Shown one piece after another: positions 32,080 to 39,774 of a DNA stretch of 49,165 bases; the stretch's first letter is position 1, and every line of letters begins with the position of its first letter. The notes under the pieces are model-generated. The model was not told the DNA's origin. It did no database searches and saw only the letters and a list, made by a program, of their open reading frames with translations. Source of the stretch: Clostridia bacterium (GTDB lineage: Bacteria; Bacillota; Clostridia; Christensenellales; Aristaeellaceae); contig JAGBDE010000054.1 of the NCBI GenBank assembly GCA_017937655.1, positions 1 to 49,165 on the forward strand. The letters are read 5' to 3'. The position numbers and the translations under genes are program-made.

Positions 32080-33746
32080 CAAGAAGAATTTTTTGGTCCA
32101 TCTGCCTGGTGGCCATCGTGGTGCTGCTGGCGTCCCTGGCCCTGAACCTGAGCGTGGTGTATGACTATTTTACCAAGTCCCAGATGAACCAGCTGGAAAT
32201 GCAGACCCATCTGGCGGCCCAGGGCGTGCAGGCCGACGGCCTGGAATACCTGTCCGCCCTGCCGGATGCAGATAACCGCATCACCTGGATTGCGGCGGAC
32301 GGCAGCGTGCTGTTCGATACGGAAAACCAGTCCGGCAGCCTGGGCAACCATCTGGAGCGGGAGGAGATCCGGGAGGCGCTGGACAGCGGCGCCGGGCAGA
32401 GCATCCGCCTGTCTGAGACCATGAACGTGGAAAGCCTGTATTACGCCCTGCGCCTGGAGGACGGCACCTTCATCCGCCTGTCCGCCAACCAGCAGAGCCG
32501 GAGAACTTTGCTGCTTTCCATGCTCAAGCCGTTGGGGGCCATCATCCTCACCGCGCTGATCATTTCCGCGATCCTGGCGTTCCAGCTGTCCCGCAGGCTG
32601 GTGCAGCCCCTCAATACCCTGGACCTGGATCACCCCATGGAATGCAAGGCCTACGAGGAACTGTCCCCCTTCCTGGAACGCATTCACAGCCAGCAGACCC
32701 AGTTGAAGCAGCAAGAGGCCCAGCTGAAGCAGAAAAAACGGGAGTTTGAGGCGGCCACCTGGAACATGACCGAGGGCCTGGTCATCCTGAACCAGCACGG
32801 CAACATCCTCAGCATCAACCGGTCTGCGTCCCAGCTGCTGGGCATCAGCGGCTACGGCGTGGGCAAGGATCTTTTGCTGCTCAATTATTCCCCGGAGGTG
32901 GATCAGCTGATCCAGGGAGCCCGGAGCGGCGAGCCCTGCGAAAAGACGGTGCAGATCGGCGGAGGAGAGTACCAGTTCCTGGCCAGCCCCATTTTGACCG
33001 GCGGCAAGGTATTCGGCATCGCCCTGATGATGTTTGACATCACGGAAAAACAGAAGGCGGAGGCCCTGCGCCGGGAGTTCAGCGCCAATGTATCCCACGA
33101 GCTGAAAACCCCGTTGCAGACCATTTCCGGCTGCGCGGAGCTGCTTTCCAGCGGCATGGTGCAGCCCGCCGACGTACCCCGCTTCTCTGGCCAGATCCAC
33201 GCGGAAAGCAAGCGGCTCATCGCTTTGGTGGAGGATATCATCGGTCTGAGCCATCTGGACGAGGGCGCCCGGGACATGCAGCGGGAAACGGTGGATCTTT
33301 TTGCCCTGGCGCAAAATACCGTGGAAAGTCTGCGACCGGCGGCTCAGGCGGCCGGGGTAGAGCTGGACATTCAGGGCGAGGCTGCAGAGATCATCGGTAT
33401 TCCCCAGCTGCTCAGCGGCATCGTGTTCAACCTGTGCGACAACGGCATCAAGTACAATCATCCGGGAGGAAAGGTGCAGGTTTTTGTGGAATCCCTTCCA
33501 GAGGCGGCGCGCCTCACCGTGCAGGACACGGGCATCGGCATCCCGGAATCGGAGCAGGAGCGCATTTTTGAGCGCTTCTACCGGGTGGACAAAAGCCGCT
33601 CCAAGGCTGTGGGCGGCACCGGCCTGGGCCTGTCCATTGTGAAGCATTCCGCCCGGCTCCATGATGCCACCATTGAGGTACAAAGCCATATAAAACAAGG
33701 CACAACCATTACCGTCACATTCCCGAAAGGAGAAAAACAACCATGA
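32076..33746 (+). CDS. PhoR-like sensor histidine kinase
   Basis: Membrane kinase of 556 residues. Two membrane helices (about residues 5-27 and 148-172) flank an extracellular sensor of about 120 residues. Then come a coiled-coil linker (Gln/Lys-rich, around residues 200-228), a PAS domain (about 228-330) that starts ATWNMTEGLVILNQ, and a HisKA domain with the phosphorylated His341 in VSHELKTPLQ. The HATPase domain has NLCDNGIKYN, DTGIGIP and GGTGLGLS. This domain order fits PhoR of Firmicutes (no clear HAMP is seen). It overlaps both neighbours by ATGA-type overlaps, so the three genes form a tight operon. Confidence 0.93.
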   Translation: MTRRIFWSICLVAIVVLLASLALNLSVVYDYFTKSQMNQLEMQTHLAAQGVQADGLEYLSALPDADNRITWIAADGSVLFDTENQSGSLGNHLEREEIREALDSGAGQSIRLSETMNVESLYYALRLEDGTFIRLSANQQSRRTLLLSMLKPLGAIILTALIISAILAFQLSRRLVQPLNTLDLDHPMECKAYEELSPFLERIHSQQTQLKQQEAQLKQKKREFEAATWNMTEGLVILNQHGNILSINRSASQLLGISGYGVGKDLLLLNYSPEVDQLIQGARSGEPCEKTVQIGGGEYQFLASPILTGGKVFGIALMMFDITEKQKAEALRREFSANVSHELKTPLQTISGCAELLSSGMVQPADVPRFSGQIHAESKRLIALVEDIIGLSHLDEGARDMQRETVDLFALAQNTVESLRPAAQAAGVELDIQGEAAEIIGIPQLLSGIVFNLCDNGIKYNHPGGKVQVFVESLPEAARLTVQDTGIGIPESEQERIFERFYRVDKSRSKAVGGTGLGLSIVKHSARLHDATIEVQSHIKQGTTITVTFPKGEKQP

Positions 33747-34399
33747 CTTATGAAAGCATCCGGGACAATCCCGCCATTCGCACATACATCACCAAGGCCG
33801 ACGAAACCCTGGCCGTGCTGGGCTATACCGAGCATAGCTTTGCTCACGTGACTGCCGTGGCAGAAATGGCCGGATATATTCTGGAAAAGCTGGGCTACCC
33901 TGCTCGCACCGTGGAGCTGGCCAAGATTGCCGGTTTCCTGCATGACATCGGCAACCTGGTCAATCGGGTGGAGCACAGCCAGAGCGGCGCGGTGATGGCT
34001 TTCCGCATGTTGGACCAGATGGGCTTCCCGCCGGAGGAGATTGCCATGGTGACCTCTGCCATCGGCAACCACGACGAGGGCACCGGCGTGCCGGTCAGCC
34101 CCCTGGCCGCCGCGCTGATCCTGGCGGATAAATCCGACGTGCGCCGCAGCCGCGTCCGGGCCATCGACCCCTCCCAGTACGATATCCACGACCGGGTCAA
34201 CTATTCCGTGACCAAGTCGGAACTGAAGATTGACGACAGCAACGAGAACATTCGCCTGCGCCTGCGCATCGATACCCAGCTGGGCTCCGTGATGGACTAT
34301 TTTGAAATTTTCATCGAGCGGATGATCCTCTGCCGGAAGGCCGCAGAGAAGCTGGGCCTGCATTTCCGCCTCATCATCAACGAGCAGCCTTTGCTGTAA
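33743..34399 (+). CDS. HD-domain phosphohydrolase
   Basis: Metal-dependent phosphohydrolase of 218 residues. The HD site is His35 in SFAHVTAVAE, His67-Asp68 in GFLHDIGNL, and Asp132-like in LADKSDVRR. These should bind one or two metals. The ATG overlaps the PhoR-like stop, so it is translated with the two-component system, and the Na/Pi cotransporter gene lies downstream. The substrate (nucleotide, cyclic dinucleotide or other phosphoester) is not evident; it does not carry the HD-GYP motif. Phosphate salvage or signal breakdown is an inference from the operon only. Confidence 0.85.
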   Translation: MTYESIRDNPAIRTYITKADETLAVLGYTEHSFAHVTAVAEMAGYILEKLGYPARTVELAKIAGFLHDIGNLVNRVEHSQSGAVMAFRMLDQMGFPPEEIAMVTSAIGNHDEGTGVPVSPLAAALILADKSDVRRSRVRAIDPSQYDIHDRVNYSVTKSELKIDDSNENIRLRLRIDTQLGSVMDYFEIFIERMILCRKAAEKLGLHFRLIINEQPLL

Positions 34400-34410
34400 C
34401 GGCAAGCAAC

Positions 34411-34428
34411 TTTACATACATTTTACAT
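34411..34428 (+). promoter_or_regulatory. PHO-box-like direct repeats before the Na/Pi cotransporter
   Basis: TTTACAT occurs twice, at 34411-34417 and 34422-34428, an exact 11-base period, as in PhoP boxes of Gram-positive bacteria (TT[AT]ACA, 5-base gaps). A -10-like TAAAAT follows at 34460-34465; the -35 region is poor, as expected for an activated promoter. Confidence 0.6.
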
Positions 34429-34525
34429 TCGGATGATGTCGAATTTAATTTTTTCTTGCTAAAATTCCTGACGGTATGAGTTTTCAAAAGAAACGCCCTT
34501 TTTGGGCGCTTTGGGAGGAAAAATC

Positions 34526-36286
34526 ATGAACGGCTTCGACATTTTTGACGTACTGACGATGATCGGCGGTCTGTGTCTGTTCCTGTTCGGCATGAACATT
34601 ATGGGACAGGCCCTGGAACGCCGTGCCGGCAGCAGCCTGCGCGGCCTGCTCAGCAAAATCACCACCAAGCGCATTGCCGGTTTCCTGACCGGCCTTGGCG
34701 TGACGGCCGTCATCCAGAGTTCTTCCGCCACCACGGTCATGGTGGTTGGCTTTGTGAACTCCGGCCTGATGAACCTCAAGCAGGCTATCAACGTGATCAT
34801 GGGCGCCAACGTGGGCACCACCATCACCGGCTGGATTCTGTCCCTGGGCGGCATTGACGGCAACAACGTGTTTGTGCAGCTGCTCAAGCCCAGCTCCTTT
34901 ACTCCTGTGCTGGCGCTGATCGGCATTGTGTACTACATGTTCACCAAGTCCAACAAGAAGAAGGACACCGGCATGATCCTGCTGGGCTTTGCCACGCTGA
35001 TGTTCGGCATGGAGATCATGTCTGACGCTGTCAGCGGCCTGAAAGAAGTGCCCGCTTTCCAGCAGCTGTTTATCATGTTCCAGAATCCCCTGCTGGGTAT
35101 GGTGGCCGGTGCTGTGCTGACCGGCATCATCCAGTCCAGTTCCGCCGCCGTTGGTATTCTGCAGGCCCTGAGCGTTACCGGCCAGGTCACCAACGCCGCC
35201 GCAGTGCCCATCGTCATGGGTACGGCCATCGGCACCTGCGTTACCGCCATGCTTTCCGGCGTGGGCGCCAAGAAGGAAGCCCGCCGGGCTGCCTGGGCAC
35301 ATCTTCTGTTCAATGTGCTGGGCGCTGTGATCTGGCTGCCCGTCTACTGGGTGATCAGGGACGTTTTCAACCCTGCCATTCTGGGCGAAGCCGCCACTTT
35401 CCTCAGCATTGCCATTATCAACACCGCTGTGAAGATCCTGAGCACCGTGGTTCTCCTGCCCATGGCCGATCTGCTGGAGAAGATCGTCTGCAAGATCGTC
35501 CCCGACGACGGCGAGGAAGAGGAGAAGGTCTACCTGGACGAGCGCCTGCTGGCTACTCCCCCCATCGCGCTGGTGGAATGCCGCCTGGTGGCCGCCAAGA
35601 TGGCCGAGGTTTCCGTCCGCGCTCTGGAAAACGGCCTTCTGTCCCTGACCCAGTATACGCCTGAACTGGCGGAAAGCATTATGAAGGATGAAGGCCGTTG
35701 CGACAAGTTTGAGGATGTGCTGGGCACCTATCTGGTACGCCTTTGCTCCGAGCAGCTCAACGAGTCCGACAGCGAAGAAGCCACCGAGCTTCTCAAGGTC
35801 ATCGGCGACTTTGAGCGCATTTCTGACCACGGCGCCAACCTGCTGGAATCCGCCCAGGAGCTGCGTGACAAGAAGCTGACCCTGACTGAGGCCGCCGTCC
35901 GGGAGCTGGAAGTGCTGACCGGCGCCGTACGGGAGATCCTGGCCCTCACCGTCAAGGCCTTCATCAACAACGATACCGTGGCCGCTTACGACGTGGAGCC
36001 TCTGGAGCAGGTCATCGACGAGCTGAAGGAAAAGATGCGTACCCGCCACATCCTGCGCATGCAGCAGGGCGATTGCAGCATCGAGGCTGGTTTTGTCTGG
36101 TCTGACCTGCTGAGCAACCTGGAGCGCGCCTCCGACCACTGCTCCAACATCGCCGGCTGCGTCATCGACACCGCCCAGCACAACCTGAACCTTCACGAGA
36201 CCCTCAGCGCCACCCGCAACAACGACCCCGAGTACGACAAGAAGTTCCAGGAGTACTCCAGGAAGTACGCGCTGGCTGCGCAGTAA
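34526..36286 (+). CDS. Na/Pi cotransporter family protein with PhoU-like domain
   Basis: Sodium-dependent phosphate transporter of 586 residues. The membrane part (residues 1-330) has the two inverted repeats of the NptA family, marked by AVIQSSSATTVM and GIIQSSSAAVGI; QSSS is the substrate and Na+ site. The C-terminal cytoplasmic half (residues 350-560) is PhoU-like, made of helices, with ERISDHGANL and ERASDHCSNI. The role is low-affinity phosphate uptake or efflux control. ATG 34526 has GGGAGG seven bases upstream. A small hairpin (CGCCC/GGGCG) lies between the promoter and the ribosome site. A PHO-box-like sequence lies before it, and a PhoPR-like operon directly upstream. Confidence 0.94.
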   Translation: MNGFDIFDVLTMIGGLCLFLFGMNIMGQALERRAGSSLRGLLSKITTKRIAGFLTGLGVTAVIQSSSATTVMVVGFVNSGLMNLKQAINVIMGANVGTTITGWILSLGGIDGNNVFVQLLKPSSFTPVLALIGIVYYMFTKSNKKKDTGMILLGFATLMFGMEIMSDAVSGLKEVPAFQQLFIMFQNPLLGMVAGAVLTGIIQSSSAAVGILQALSVTGQVTNAAAVPIVMGTAIGTCVTAMLSGVGAKKEARRAAWAHLLFNVLGAVIWLPVYWVIRDVFNPAILGEAATFLSIAIINTAVKILSTVVLLPMADLLEKIVCKIVPDDGEEEEKVYLDERLLATPPIALVECRLVAAKMAEVSVRALENGLLSLTQYTPELAESIMKDEGRCDKFEDVLGTYLVRLCSEQLNESDSEEATELLKVIGDFERISDHGANLLESAQELRDKKLTLTEAAVRELEVLTGAVREILALTVKAFINNDTVAAYDVEPLEQVIDELKEKMRTRHILRMQQGDCSIEAGFVWSDLLSNLERASDHCSNIAGCVIDTAQHNLNLHETLSATRNNDPEYDKKFQEYSRKYALAAQ

Positions 36287-36304
36287 AACAATCTATGTAA
36301 AAAG

Positions 36305-36337
36305 AACCCCGCGGCAGAACGCTGTCGCGGGGTTTTT
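36305..36337. terminator. Terminator between Na/Pi cotransporter and MFS genes
   Basis: AACCCCGCG pairs with CGCGGGGTT, with a second CAG/CTG pairing inside, followed by TTTTTG on the plus strand and A-rich sequence before the stem. It can serve both converging genes. Confidence 0.9.
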
Positions 36338-36339
36338 GT

Positions 36340-37545
36340 TTAGTTGTCGCTGGGCTGCCGGCTTTCCGTCCGGGCCATGATAAGGGCCATGACGGTGGCC
36401 AGGGCAAAGGCCGCAAAGCCGAATACGAACGGCGTTTTGGGGCTCCATTCATACAGAAAACCCGCCAGGGCCGACCCAAAGATGTTCCCGAAGGATTTGA
36501 CGGCGTTGAACGCACCCATGACCAGGTTGCTGCCGGGGCCCTCGCCCAGGACGGCGGCCCGGTTCTGCATCAGCGGCACGGAAATGAAGTAAAACGCAAA
36601 GAACAGCACATTCACCACAATGAAGGGCAGCAGGCTCTCGAAGAAAATCACGCCGATCATCGCCCCGGAACAGATGCCCATCACGATGGCGATATAGGGG
36701 CTGATGCGCCTGCGCCGGAGGATCCACATGCAGAGGGTGCCGTTGGAAATGAGGGAGATGACACCCAAAGCGGCCTTGATGATGCCGTTGTAGCCGGAGG
36801 TCAGCTGGAACTGATCCCGCAGGTAGAAGTTGAAGCATTGCTCAAAGGCAATGTAGCCAAGATTGCCCAGGCCGTAGGCCAGGAACAGGATGACCAGGAT
36901 CCGGCTCATGTATTTGCCGCATTGGGCGATGGCCGCAAAGGGGTTGCAGTCCCGCAGGAGCTGTTTTTTGTTAAGCGGGGCGGCATCTGCCTGGCGATCG
37001 TCCCGCAGGCCCAGGAACAATAGCAGGGAGGTGGCCGCCAGGGTGATGGCCTGCAGCCACACGGAATAGTAAACGTTGATCTCGCCCACCATGCCGCCCA
37101 CAAAATAGCCAAAGGACGCGGACACGGAGTTGACCACCGCGTTGACGGCAAGGTTCTTGCCCCGGCTCTCGTCCGGGGAGGCGTTCACGGTGTAAGTCAG
37201 GAAGGACACGTAGCATCCGCCCACGAAGATGCCCGCAAACATCCGGGCCAGCAGAAACTGGATCTCCGTCTGGGCGATGCCGAAAAACACCTGCCCCAGG
37301 GCGTAGCCCATGCCGCAGATGAGCAGCACCTTCTTGCTGGACAGAACGCCCACCATCTTGCCCCAGAAGGGGGAAAACAGAAAGTTGAAGGCGCTCATGG
37401 CCGCCAGCGCCAGGCCGAACATGTAGTCGTTCAGCTGAAGATCCACAATGATGGCCGGAGTGACCGGGTGCACAAAATTGGCCGCCATATTGAACACAAA
37501 CATGACCGCGAAAAAATACCCCAGCCTGCCGTTTTTCCTGTTCAC
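36340..37545 (-). CDS. MFS transporter
   Basis: Major facilitator protein of about 401 residues with twelve predicted helices. The short loop after helix 2 contains GKMVGVLSSKK, the A-motif position between helices 2 and 3. Helix 5 ends in PDESRGKNLAVNAV, another common MFS feature. The central loop (residues 190-215) is charged, as expected. The substrate is unknown; drug efflux-like members are similar. GTG 37545 has GGAGG seven bases upstream; ATG 37554 has the ribosome site immediately adjacent, which is too close. It is divergent from the methyltransferase. Confidence 0.88.
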   Translation of the reverse strand: MNRKNGRLGYFFAVMFVFNMAANFVHPVTPAIIVDLQLNDYMFGLALAAMSAFNFLFSPFWGKMVGVLSSKKVLLICGMGYALGQVFFGIAQTEIQFLLARMFAGIFVGGCYVSFLTYTVNASPDESRGKNLAVNAVVNSVSASFGYFVGGMVGEINVYYSVWLQAITLAATSLLLFLGLRDDRQADAAPLNKKQLLRDCNPFAAIAQCGKYMSRILVILFLAYGLGNLGYIAFEQCFNFYLRDQFQLTSGYNGIIKAALGVISLISNGTLCMWILRRRRISPYIAIVMGICSGAMIGVIFFESLLPFIVVNVLFFAFYFISVPLMQNRAAVLGEGPGSNLVMGAFNAVKSFGNIFGSALAGFLYEWSPKTPFVFGFAAFALATVMALIMARTESRQPSDN

Positions 37546-37576
37546 GCGCTTCATCCTCCGCAAAAGTTTCGCGTTT

Positions 37577-37605
37577 ATCTTAGCAGAGACCCGGGGCGCA
37601 GTCAA
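37577..37605 (-). promoter_or_regulatory. SigA-type promoter of the MFS gene
   Basis: On the minus strand TTGACT (37600-37605), 17 bases, TAAGAT (37577-37582). It is back to back with the methyltransferase promoter; the -35 boxes are six bases apart. Confidence 0.72.
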
Positions 37606-37611
37606 TGCATC

Positions 37612-37640
37612 TTTACAGCAAAATCCAGCCGTGATATAAT
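37612..37640 (+). promoter_or_regulatory. SigA-type promoter of the methyltransferase gene
   Basis: TTTACA (37612-37617), 17 bases, TATAAT (37635-37640), with an extended TG at 37632. It is 33 bases before the start. Confidence 0.82.
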
Positions 37641-37672
37641 GCGTATCCATTCAGAAAAAGGGAGTGATGAAA

Positions 37673-38455
37673 ATGCCAGCGATTCAGGGCCTTGGCTGGA
37701 CCTTTGACACCGTGTCCGCCACATACGAAAAGCTGCGCCCCGGCTATGTGGACGCGCTGTACCAGCAGATTTTTTCCTATTGTCCGGTGAATGAAAACAG
37801 CCGCGCCATTGAGGTAGGCATCGGCGGGGGACAGGCCACGGAACCGGTTCTGCGCACGGGCTGCCAGGTCTTGGCGGTGGAGCCGGGTGAGAACTTCTGT
37901 CGCCTGTGCACGGAAAAGTTCCGGGCCTATCCTGGCTTTTCTGTGCTCAATGGCCGCTTTGAGGATGCGGAGCTTCCCCGGGAGTCCGCCGACCTGATTT
38001 TCTCGGCCTCTGCGTTTCATTGGGTGCCGGAGGAGATTGGTTACCGAAAGGTGTTCGACACCCTGAAAAGCGGTGGGGCATTCGCCCGCTTTGCCAATCA
38101 TCCCTATAAGGATAAGAGCCGACCTGGTATGCACGAGGCCCTGCAACAGGTCTACGCGGTGTACATGCCCGGCAGCCTGGTGCCCAATGAATACACCGAC
38201 GAGCAGGCCAGGAGCCGCGCCATGATTGCAGAAAAGTACGGCTTCGTGGACATTCAGCACCACCTCTACCACCGCACCCGTGACTTTTCCGCCGACGAAT
38301 ACATCCAGCTGCTGGGCACCTATTCCGATCATATCGCCATCGAGGAAAACACCCGCCGGAAGTTTTTCGGCGAGATCCGGGACGCCATCAACGGCCTGGG
38401 CGGCGTTATTACCATCTTTGACACCATCGACCTGCAACTGGCCCGCAAGCCCTGA
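37673..38455 (+). CDS. Class I SAM-dependent methyltransferase
   Basis: Methyltransferase of 260 residues in the UbiE/Tam-like group. The SAM-binding motif I is AIEVGIGGGQATEP, the acidic motif II loop is VLAVEPGENF, and motif III/IV are NGRFEDAELP and ADLIFSASAFHWV. The N-terminus has the WTFDTVSATYEKLRPGY element seen in Tam-like enzymes. The small-molecule target is unknown. ATG 37673 has GGGAG eight bases upstream; earlier GTG/ATG codons are too close to that site. It is followed by a GC hairpin terminator and a tandem repeat. Confidence 0.9.
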   Translation: MPAIQGLGWTFDTVSATYEKLRPGYVDALYQQIFSYCPVNENSRAIEVGIGGGQATEPVLRTGCQVLAVEPGENFCRLCTEKFRAYPGFSVLNGRFEDAELPRESADLIFSASAFHWVPEEIGYRKVFDTLKSGGAFARFANHPYKDKSRPGMHEALQQVYAVYMPGSLVPNEYTDEQARSRAMIAEKYGFVDIQHHLYHRTRDFSADEYIQLLGTYSDHIAIEENTRRKFFGEIRDAINGLGGVITIFDTIDLQLARKP

Positions 38456-38466
38456 CGTACGTTTTT

Positions 38467-38503
38467 GCCTCCGGCGGCCCTGCCGGGGGCGTTCTTTTCT
38501 TTT
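38467..38503 (+). terminator. Terminator of the methyltransferase gene
   Basis: GCCTCCGGC pairs with GCCGGGGGC (one T-G pair) and is followed by a T-rich tract. Confidence 0.78.
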
Positions 38504-38520
38504 GTGTCAAAAGAAAAGAA
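38492..38520. repeat. Perfect 12-bp inverted repeat (hairpin 1)
   Basis: TTCTTTTCTTTT and AAAAGAAAAGAA around a five-base loop. It precedes repeat copy 1. A close relative lies at 38661. Confidence 0.85.
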
Positions 38521-38521
38521 C

Positions 38522-38657
38522 CAAAAGAAAACCGGCTTTTACCCGGGTACAACCATGGAACAAAGCTGGTTTTTTCTGTGGCTTGGGACAATGGTCTTGT
38601 CTGCCCATCCTGCGCTTTTCGGGAGGGTTTGGGAGGGGCTTTTCCCTGAAAAGCCGC
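38522..38657 (+). repeat. 136-base tandem unit, copy 1
   Basis: Starts CAAAAGAAAACCGG and ends with a GGCTTTTC/GAAAAGCC hairpin. It differs from copy 2 at five positions. The period is 170 bases. Confidence 0.85.
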
Positions 38658-38660
38658 CCC

Positions 38661-38689
38661 TACTTTTCTTTTCAGTGAAAAGAAAAGTA
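38661..38689. repeat. Perfect 13-bp inverted repeat (hairpin 2)
   Basis: TACTTTTCTTTTC and GAAAAGAAAAGTA around a three-base loop. It precedes copy 2, as hairpin 1 precedes copy 1. Confidence 0.85.
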
Positions 38690-38691
38690 GG

Positions 38692-38827
38692 CAAAAGAAA
38701 ACCGGCTTTTACCCGGGTACAACCATGGGACAAAGCTGGTCTTTTCTGTGGCTTGGGGCAATGTTCTTGTCTGCCCATCATGCGCTTTTCGGGAGGGTTT
38801 GGGAGGGGCTTTTCCCTGAAAAGCCGC
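38692..38827 (+). repeat. 136-base tandem unit, copy 2
   Basis: About 96% identical to copy 1. It ends 17 bases beyond the sigG stop codon, so it lies in the 3' region of the sigG message (minus strand). Confidence 0.85.
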
Positions 38828-38843
38828 CTCCCAACGCTGCCCC

Positions 38844-39623
38844 TCAAAAACCCATGTTCCTCTTCATATGCACCAGCGCGTTTTTCTCCAAACGGCTGAC
38901 CTGGGCCTGGGAAATGCCGATCTCCCCGGCCACTTCCATCTGGGTGCGGCCCTGGTAGAAACGCAAACGGAGAATGTGCCGCTCCCGGTCGGTGAGGCGG
39001 TCCATGGCGTCCTGCACGCCGATCTCGTCCAGCCAGCCGCTGTCCGGGCGCTTGTTGTCTGTGATCTGGTCCATGATGCACAGGGCGTCGCCGCCGTCGT
39101 TGAACACAGGTTCAAACAGGCTGACCGGATCCTGGATGGCCTCCAGGGCAAAGACCACGTCCTCCCGGGGCAGGGCCAGGGCCTGGGCCAGCTCCGTCAC
39201 GTTGGGCTCCCGGCCCAGCTGCTCGGACAGCTGATCCCGGGCCTTCAGCGCCTTGTAGGCAATGTCCCTGAGGCTCCGGCTGACCCGGATGGAGTTGTTG
39301 TCCCTGAGATAGCGGCGGATCTCGCCAATGATCATGGGCACCGCATAGGTGGAAAAACGCACGTTCAGCGTCACGTCAAAATTGTCCAGGGCCTTGATCA
39401 GGCCGATGCACCCCACCTGGAACAGGTCGTCTACGTTTTCGCCCCGGTTGCCGAAACGCTGAATAATGCTCAGCACCAGCCGGAGATTGCCCCGGATGAA
39501 CTCCTCCCGGGCGTTCATATCGCCTGCGTGCACCAGCGGGAACAGCTCCCGCATGCGTTCGTTGGTAATGACGGGCAGCGTGGAGGTGTCCACACCGCAG
39601 ATTTCCACTTTGTTCAGAGCCAT
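38844..39623 (-). CDS. sigG: RNA polymerase sporulation sigma factor SigG
   Basis: Late forespore sigma factor of 259 residues. It begins ALNKVEICGVDTSTLP, diagnostic of SigG, then has the region 2 blocks NLRLVLSIIQRF, NRGENVDDLFQVGCIGL and FSTYAVPMIIGEIRRYLRDN. Region 3 is SRSLRDIAYKALKARDQL and region 4 has TQMEVAGEIGISQAQVSRLEKNAL. ATG 39623 has GGAGGGG six bases upstream. No spoIIG genes (sigE, spoIIGA) are next to it, although they are in Bacillus. A SigG-type promoter precedes it, as expected for autoregulation. It follows the ABC exporter genes on the same strand. Confidence 0.97.
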   Translation of the reverse strand: MALNKVEICGVDTSTLPVITNERMRELFPLVHAGDMNAREEFIRGNLRLVLSIIQRFGNRGENVDDLFQVGCIGLIKALDNFDVTLNVRFSTYAVPMIIGEIRRYLRDNNSIRVSRSLRDIAYKALKARDQLSEQLGREPNVTELAQALALPREDVVFALEAIQDPVSLFEPVFNDGGDALCIMDQITDNKRPDSGWLDEIGVQDAMDRLTDRERHILRLRFYQGRTQMEVAGEIGISQAQVSRLEKNALVHMKRNMGF

Positions 39624-39655
39624 GGTTTTCCCCTCCCGTCCACTGATTGCATAAA

Positions 39656-39685
39656 AAGTATGGGACAGGGAGGTTTTTTTCATGC
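39656..39685 (-). promoter_or_regulatory. SigG/SigF-type promoter of sigG
   Basis: On the minus strand GCATG (39681-39685), 18 bases, CATACTT (39656-39662). This agrees with the SigG pattern GHATR, 17-18 bases, CATnnTA, apart from the last base. The leader is about 25-30 bases. Confidence 0.72.
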
Positions 39686-39774
39686 GGCGGGGGATGAAAA
39701 CGACAATCAAACCGCCATTTTGACAAAAAGAAAGCGCAGGGGAAGCGGAAACTTCCTCAGCGCTTGATGTTTTT

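Larger units (their letters stand above)
38456..38843. other. 388-base intergenic region with terminator and tandem repeats
   Basis: This stretch between the convergent methyltransferase and sigG genes holds a terminator, two perfect hairpins with T/A-rich stems and two copies of a 136-base unit. Reading frames in it show no family and lack ribosome sites. Confidence 0.85.

Noticed and set aside
38539-39081. Minus-strand reading frame across the tandem repeat and sigG end
   Set aside because: It runs through repeat units and is out of frame with sigG; no homologous features.
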